A DNA stretch of 8,241 bases from JAAYCI01 sp964370195 (GTDB lineage Bacteria; Bacillota; Clostridia; Oscillospirales; Ruminococcaceae), in NCBI GenBank assembly GCA_964370195.1, contig CAYJIH010000054.1, positions 1 through 8,241 on the forward strand, written 5' to 3'. The notes under the pieces are model-generated. The model did no database searches. It worked only from the letters and a program-made list of their open reading frames with translations, and had not been told where the DNA came from. The position numbers and the translations under genes are program-made. Numbering within the stretch: the stretch's first letter is position 1; the number at the start of each line of letters is the position of its first letter. Below are positions 6,299 to 8,241 of the stretch, one piece after another.

Positions 6299-6344
6299 TT
6301 GTAATGGCATTGTAATGGTTTTTTATAGATAAAAACGGTATAAT
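6299..6344 (+). promoter_or_regulatory. Lipoprotein promoter with tandem upstream repeat
   Basis: TATAAT at 6339-6344 is a perfect -10 box, with no good -35 at 16-18 bases. Upstream TTGTAATGG occurs twice, at 6299-6307 and 6310-6318, with an exact 11-base period (the reverse strand gives TTACAA twice). Such one-turn direct repeats are typical of sites for OmpR/PhoB-type response regulators, so an activated promoter is plausible. The repeat also sits just upstream of the divergent -35 at 6292. Confidence 0.5.
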
Positions 6345-6372
6345 AACAAGTGAGAAAATAGGGGAATTGTTT

Positions 6373-6406
6373 TTTGCAGCATGCAAACAAGAAACAACCA
6401 TGTTTC
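6373..6406 (+). other. Two small hairpins in the lipoprotein gene leader
   Basis: TTTGCA (6373-6378) pairs with TGCAAA (6382-6387), and GAAACA (6391-6396) pairs with TGTTTC (6401-6406). The second ends 7 bases before the AAAGAGG ribosome binding site (6414-6420). They may tune translation; no known riboswitch is recognised. Confidence 0.3.
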
Positions 6407-6430
6407 CCAATAGAAAGAGGATAAATTATC

Positions 6431-7708
6431 TTGTTAACACCGAAACGGCAGAATCAAAACACGCACAGCCGGCCTACAATAGGGCTGGTGCTGTGTTTGC
6501 TGTTTGTCGTTTTGTTTAGCGCTTGCGGTGGTGTTGTGCCACCGGCATCCAGTGTGTCGCCACCGTCGGCCACCAGCACAGGTTCCGCGGGGGAAAGCGG
6601 CACGCCTGTGGCTTTGTTGGTGCCGGAGGAAACGGCTGATACCCCTTACAGCCAGGCTGTGTTCGAAAAATTGAGCCGCGCTGCCGGCGAGGTGGGCCTA
6701 AACAGCGGCCTTTATCGAACGGCCACAACAGACAGCCCTGCTGTTGTGGGGGCGCTGGAACTTGCCGCAACGGGTGGGGCCGAGGTTGTGGTGCTTTTGG
6801 GCGCCGAATTGGCCGATACAGCGCGCCAAGCCACGTTGTTGTATCCGGAAATTTCTTTTGTGTTGCTGGATTTGCAAATGCAAGCGCCCTTGCCGCAAAA
6901 TGTGGTTCAAATTGAATATTCATCTATGCAAAGCGGTTTTTTGGCAGGATACGCCGGTGTTTACGAAACGGCCACCCATGTGGGTTTTTTGCTTGAACAA
7001 AACGACGAGCAAAGCATGCAGTACGCTTACGGTTTTCTTTTGGGTGCCGATACAGCGGCGTCAATCCGGCAGGGCCCCGATGAGGAACTTTTGGCGTATC
7101 CTTTGTCGGTGGAGGCGGAAGAAGAGCCGTTGTTTGGTGTTGATGAAAGTACAGCGCAAGTGGACGAACGTTCGTTGCAGCGAAAAACGGAAAACTTTTT
7201 TGAAGAAGCCGGCAATGATGCGTTGCTGTTTGCTTCAAATGCCGGCTGGGTGCAGCCTTCACTGGAGGCCGCCGCAGATCATGAGGGCCGTGTGGCCTTG
7301 CTTGTTGAAGAAAACGAGCCATACACACACAATGCCGCTGCTATACAAGTTCAATTCGACCCGCAAAAAATATTAACAAGGATTCTGGAACTGTGGCAGC
7401 ACAGCCAGTTCCCCGGTGGGACAGTGCAACAAGGCACCGTGCGCGACGGCGACATTTTTTTGTATGTGCCGGAGGGAAGCGTTACGTGGAATGATGCCGC
7501 ATACACATATTTGCAAGAATTGTTTCAACAGCCGGCCGAAAATGCCCAGGTGAGGCAGTGTCTTTCTCTTGAAAGCGAAACGGAACTGCCCCCCATTGAA
7601 TCCCTTTCCCTTGATGTATATGAACTGGATTTGCAAACGCCGCTGCCCGCCCCCGACGAAAGCGCCACGGATAGCAGTGCATCGCACGGTGGGTTTACCC
7701 TGTTTTAA
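6431..7708 (+). CDS. BMP/PnrA-like substrate-binding lipoprotein
   Basis: Predicted extracytoplasmic lipoprotein of 425 residues resembling the basic membrane protein (BMP, PnrA-like) family, which usually binds nucleosides for an ABC importer. Residues 1-31 form a signal peptide (basic KR.., hydrophobic core 17-29) ending in the lipobox FSAC, so Cys32 would be lipidated; a Ser/Pro/Thr-rich linker runs to about 57. The BMP fold is supported by GTPVALLVPEE near 57-67, GAEVVVLLGAELADTA near 116-131, YPEISFVLLD near 138-147, and SGFLAGYAG near 168-176. The part after about 215 is very acidic and diverges, ending in an Asp/Ser-rich tail. Start: TTG at 6431, the only reasonable one, since an in-frame stop lies at 6422-6424; AAAGAGG precedes it by 10 bases. 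No ATPase or permease gene follows, so it is an orphan here; the ligand is unknown. Confidence 0.85.
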   Translation: MLTPKRQNQNTHSRPTIGLVLCLLFVVLFSACGGVVPPASSVSPPSATSTGSAGESGTPVALLVPEETADTPYSQAVFEKLSRAAGEVGLNSGLYRTATTDSPAVVGALELAATGGAEVVVLLGAELADTARQATLLYPEISFVLLDLQMQAPLPQNVVQIEYSSMQSGFLAGYAGVYETATHVGFLLEQNDEQSMQYAYGFLLGADTAASIRQGPDEELLAYPLSVEAEEEPLFGVDESTAQVDERSLQRKTENFFEEAGNDALLFASNAGWVQPSLEAAADHEGRVALLVEENEPYTHNAAAIQVQFDPQKILTRILELWQHSQFPGGTVQQGTVRDGDIFLYVPEGSVTWNDAAYTYLQELFQQPAENAQVRQCLSLESETELPPIESLSLDVYELDLQTPLPAPDESATDSSASHGGFTLF

Positions 7709-7822
7709 TGGCGCAGAACACCACTTTGTGCGTGCCGCTTTTAGAAAGTAAACAAAATTTCTTTTGAACGGTGCCAAAACAAACCAAATTGTTAAAAAAG
7801 TCGTTGCGCCAGGTAGAGGAAA
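7709..7822. other. Intergenic stretch with no clear feature
   Basis: This stretch lies between the lipoprotein gene and repeat copy B. I see only a weak interrupted stem (ggcgca near 7710 with tgcgtgcc near 7727) followed by gctttt, which is too poor to call a terminator. Confidence 0.4.
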
Positions 7823-8033
7823 GATCTTGGGGCGCTGCCTACGGGCTGAAGACCTTGGGGCGCCGCCCCAAGCCCCGCCACTTTAAAAAGTGGACAAACT
7901 TTTTTCTAAAGGACACGCACAGCGCGAGCGGACTCAACCCAAAAGCCAAAGGGCAATGTTTTATAAAAATCACACGCCGTAGGGCAGCGCGGCTTCGTGC
8001 TGCACCCCCGTTTGCGCCGCTATGGTCACACCA
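7823..8033 (-). repeat. Dispersed structured repeat unit, copy B, inverted and diverged
   Basis: Read on the - strand this aligns collinearly with copy A from about 46 to 230. Matching anchors include gcagcacgaa (A 65-74; B near 8013-8004), gccct..g.gcttt..ttg (A 112-131; B 7954-7935), cgctcg (A near 138), tcctttagaaaaa (A 154-166; B 7913-7901 region), and ggcgccccaaggtcttcagc at the end of the core (B 7865-7846). The core hairpin is ccacttt (7878-7884) with aaagtgg (7887-7893): different bases from copy A but perfectly paired. Part of the second hairpin is duplicated: gatcttggggcgctgcc (7823-7839) and gaccttggggcgccgcc (7851-7867) match at 15 of 17 positions. Confidence 0.65.
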
Positions 8034-8036
8034 AAC

Positions 8037-8076
8037 AAGAAGCTGTGCTTGTTGACAAGCCCAGCTTCTTATTTTT
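8037..8076 (+). terminator. Terminator between repeat copies B and C
   Basis: aagaagctgtgcttg (8037-8051) pairs with caagcccagcttctt (8056-8070) in a 15 bp stem with one mismatch and a 4-base loop, followed by attttt (8071-8076). It is the counterpart of the hairpin at 1-29. It would end the transcript of the lipoprotein gene about 330 bases after its stop, or transcription through repeat B. Confidence 0.65.
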
Positions 8077-8241
8077 GGGATGGTAACCCGTTACGCGTGG
8101 ACGCAGTGCGAAACTTCGCTGCCCTGTGTGGCGTGACCTTAAAAAAACCGCCCTAACGCTTTCCTTTTGTGCGCGCTCGTGTTCTGTGCGCCCTTTAGAA
8201 AAAGCTTTTGCCCCTGCTTTTCTCGAAAAGCAGGCGGGGTT
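8040..8241 (+). repeat. Dispersed structured repeat unit, copy C, cut by window end
   Basis: This is a direct copy of bases 1-204, about 90% identical by eye with roughly 20 differences and a few single-base gaps. The edge hairpin is present but imperfect, and the 9 bp core hairpin (cctgctttt with aaaagcagg) is identical to that in copy A. The copy stops at ggcggggtt only because the sequence ends; the second hairpin and right arm are missing. Confidence 0.85.

Noticed and set aside
7771..8055. A 94-residue + strand frame across copy B
   Set aside because: It lies within the structured repeat, has low-complexity basic composition, and lacks a ribosome binding site.
1..8241. A circular element such as a plasmid closed by its terminal repeats
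   Set aside because: The two terminal copies differ at about one base in ten and differ in edge hairpin, so they are separate copies, not assembly overlap. The ribosomal protein gene also argues for chromosome.
7709..8241. A tRNA, transposase or insertion sequence remnant
   Set aside because: No tRNA-like cloverleaf, DDE-type protein motif or recognised insertion-sequence end is seen.

Overview
The window looks like an 8.2 kb chromosomal stretch, probably a whole contig, from a mid-GC, low-pathogenicity-signal Gram-positive anaerobe of the Clostridia (my best guess is a gut Oscillospirales/Ruminococcaceae-type organism). The reasons are strong AGGAGG ribosome binding sites, sigma-A type promoters, a short 86-residue S20, a Gram-positive style lipoprotein, and GC-rich intergenic hairpin repeats. 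The taxonomic call is inference only; nothing in the window fixes genus or species.

Layout. Positions 1-290 are a non-coding repeat unit (copy A) that starts with a terminator-like hairpin, followed by a strong rho-independent terminator reading rightward (289-326). From 336 to 6224 all genes read leftward: a 147-residue single-pass membrane protein of unknown function (5781-6224); rpsT, ribosomal protein S20 (5368-5628), with its own promoter and terminator; an AbgT-family transporter (3653-5227) with its own promoter and terminator; and a tight two-gene operon gadC-gadB (3358-336) for a glutamate/GABA antiporter and glutamate decarboxylase. Divergently from the membrane protein, a BMP/PnrA-like substrate-binding lipoprotein reads rightward from a TTG start (6431-7708). 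The remaining 7709-8241 holds no gene: it contains an inverted, diverged copy of the repeat unit (copy B), a terminator, and a second direct copy (copy C) cut by the window end.

How the genes work together. GadB consumes a proton when it converts glutamate to GABA, and GadC swaps external glutamate for internal GABA, so the operon is a complete glutamate-dependent acid resistance module. The AbgT-family gene immediately upstream, on the same strand but as a separate transcription unit, belongs to a family described as carrying p-aminobenzoyl-glutamate; a supply role for glutamate is an attractive but unproven idea. The region upstream of gadC holds three ATGTTGT repeats around a candidate promoter and is the obvious place for regulation. 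The membrane protein and the lipoprotein share a 200-base divergent promoter region with a tandem TTGTAATGG repeat.

The least explained content is the repeat family. Copies A and C are about 90% alike, copy B is collinear with A but inverted and much more diverged, and the hairpin at the core is preserved by paired changes between A and B. This argues that the folded structure is under selection, or was seeded as a structured mobile unit. I did not find a clear new protein system.
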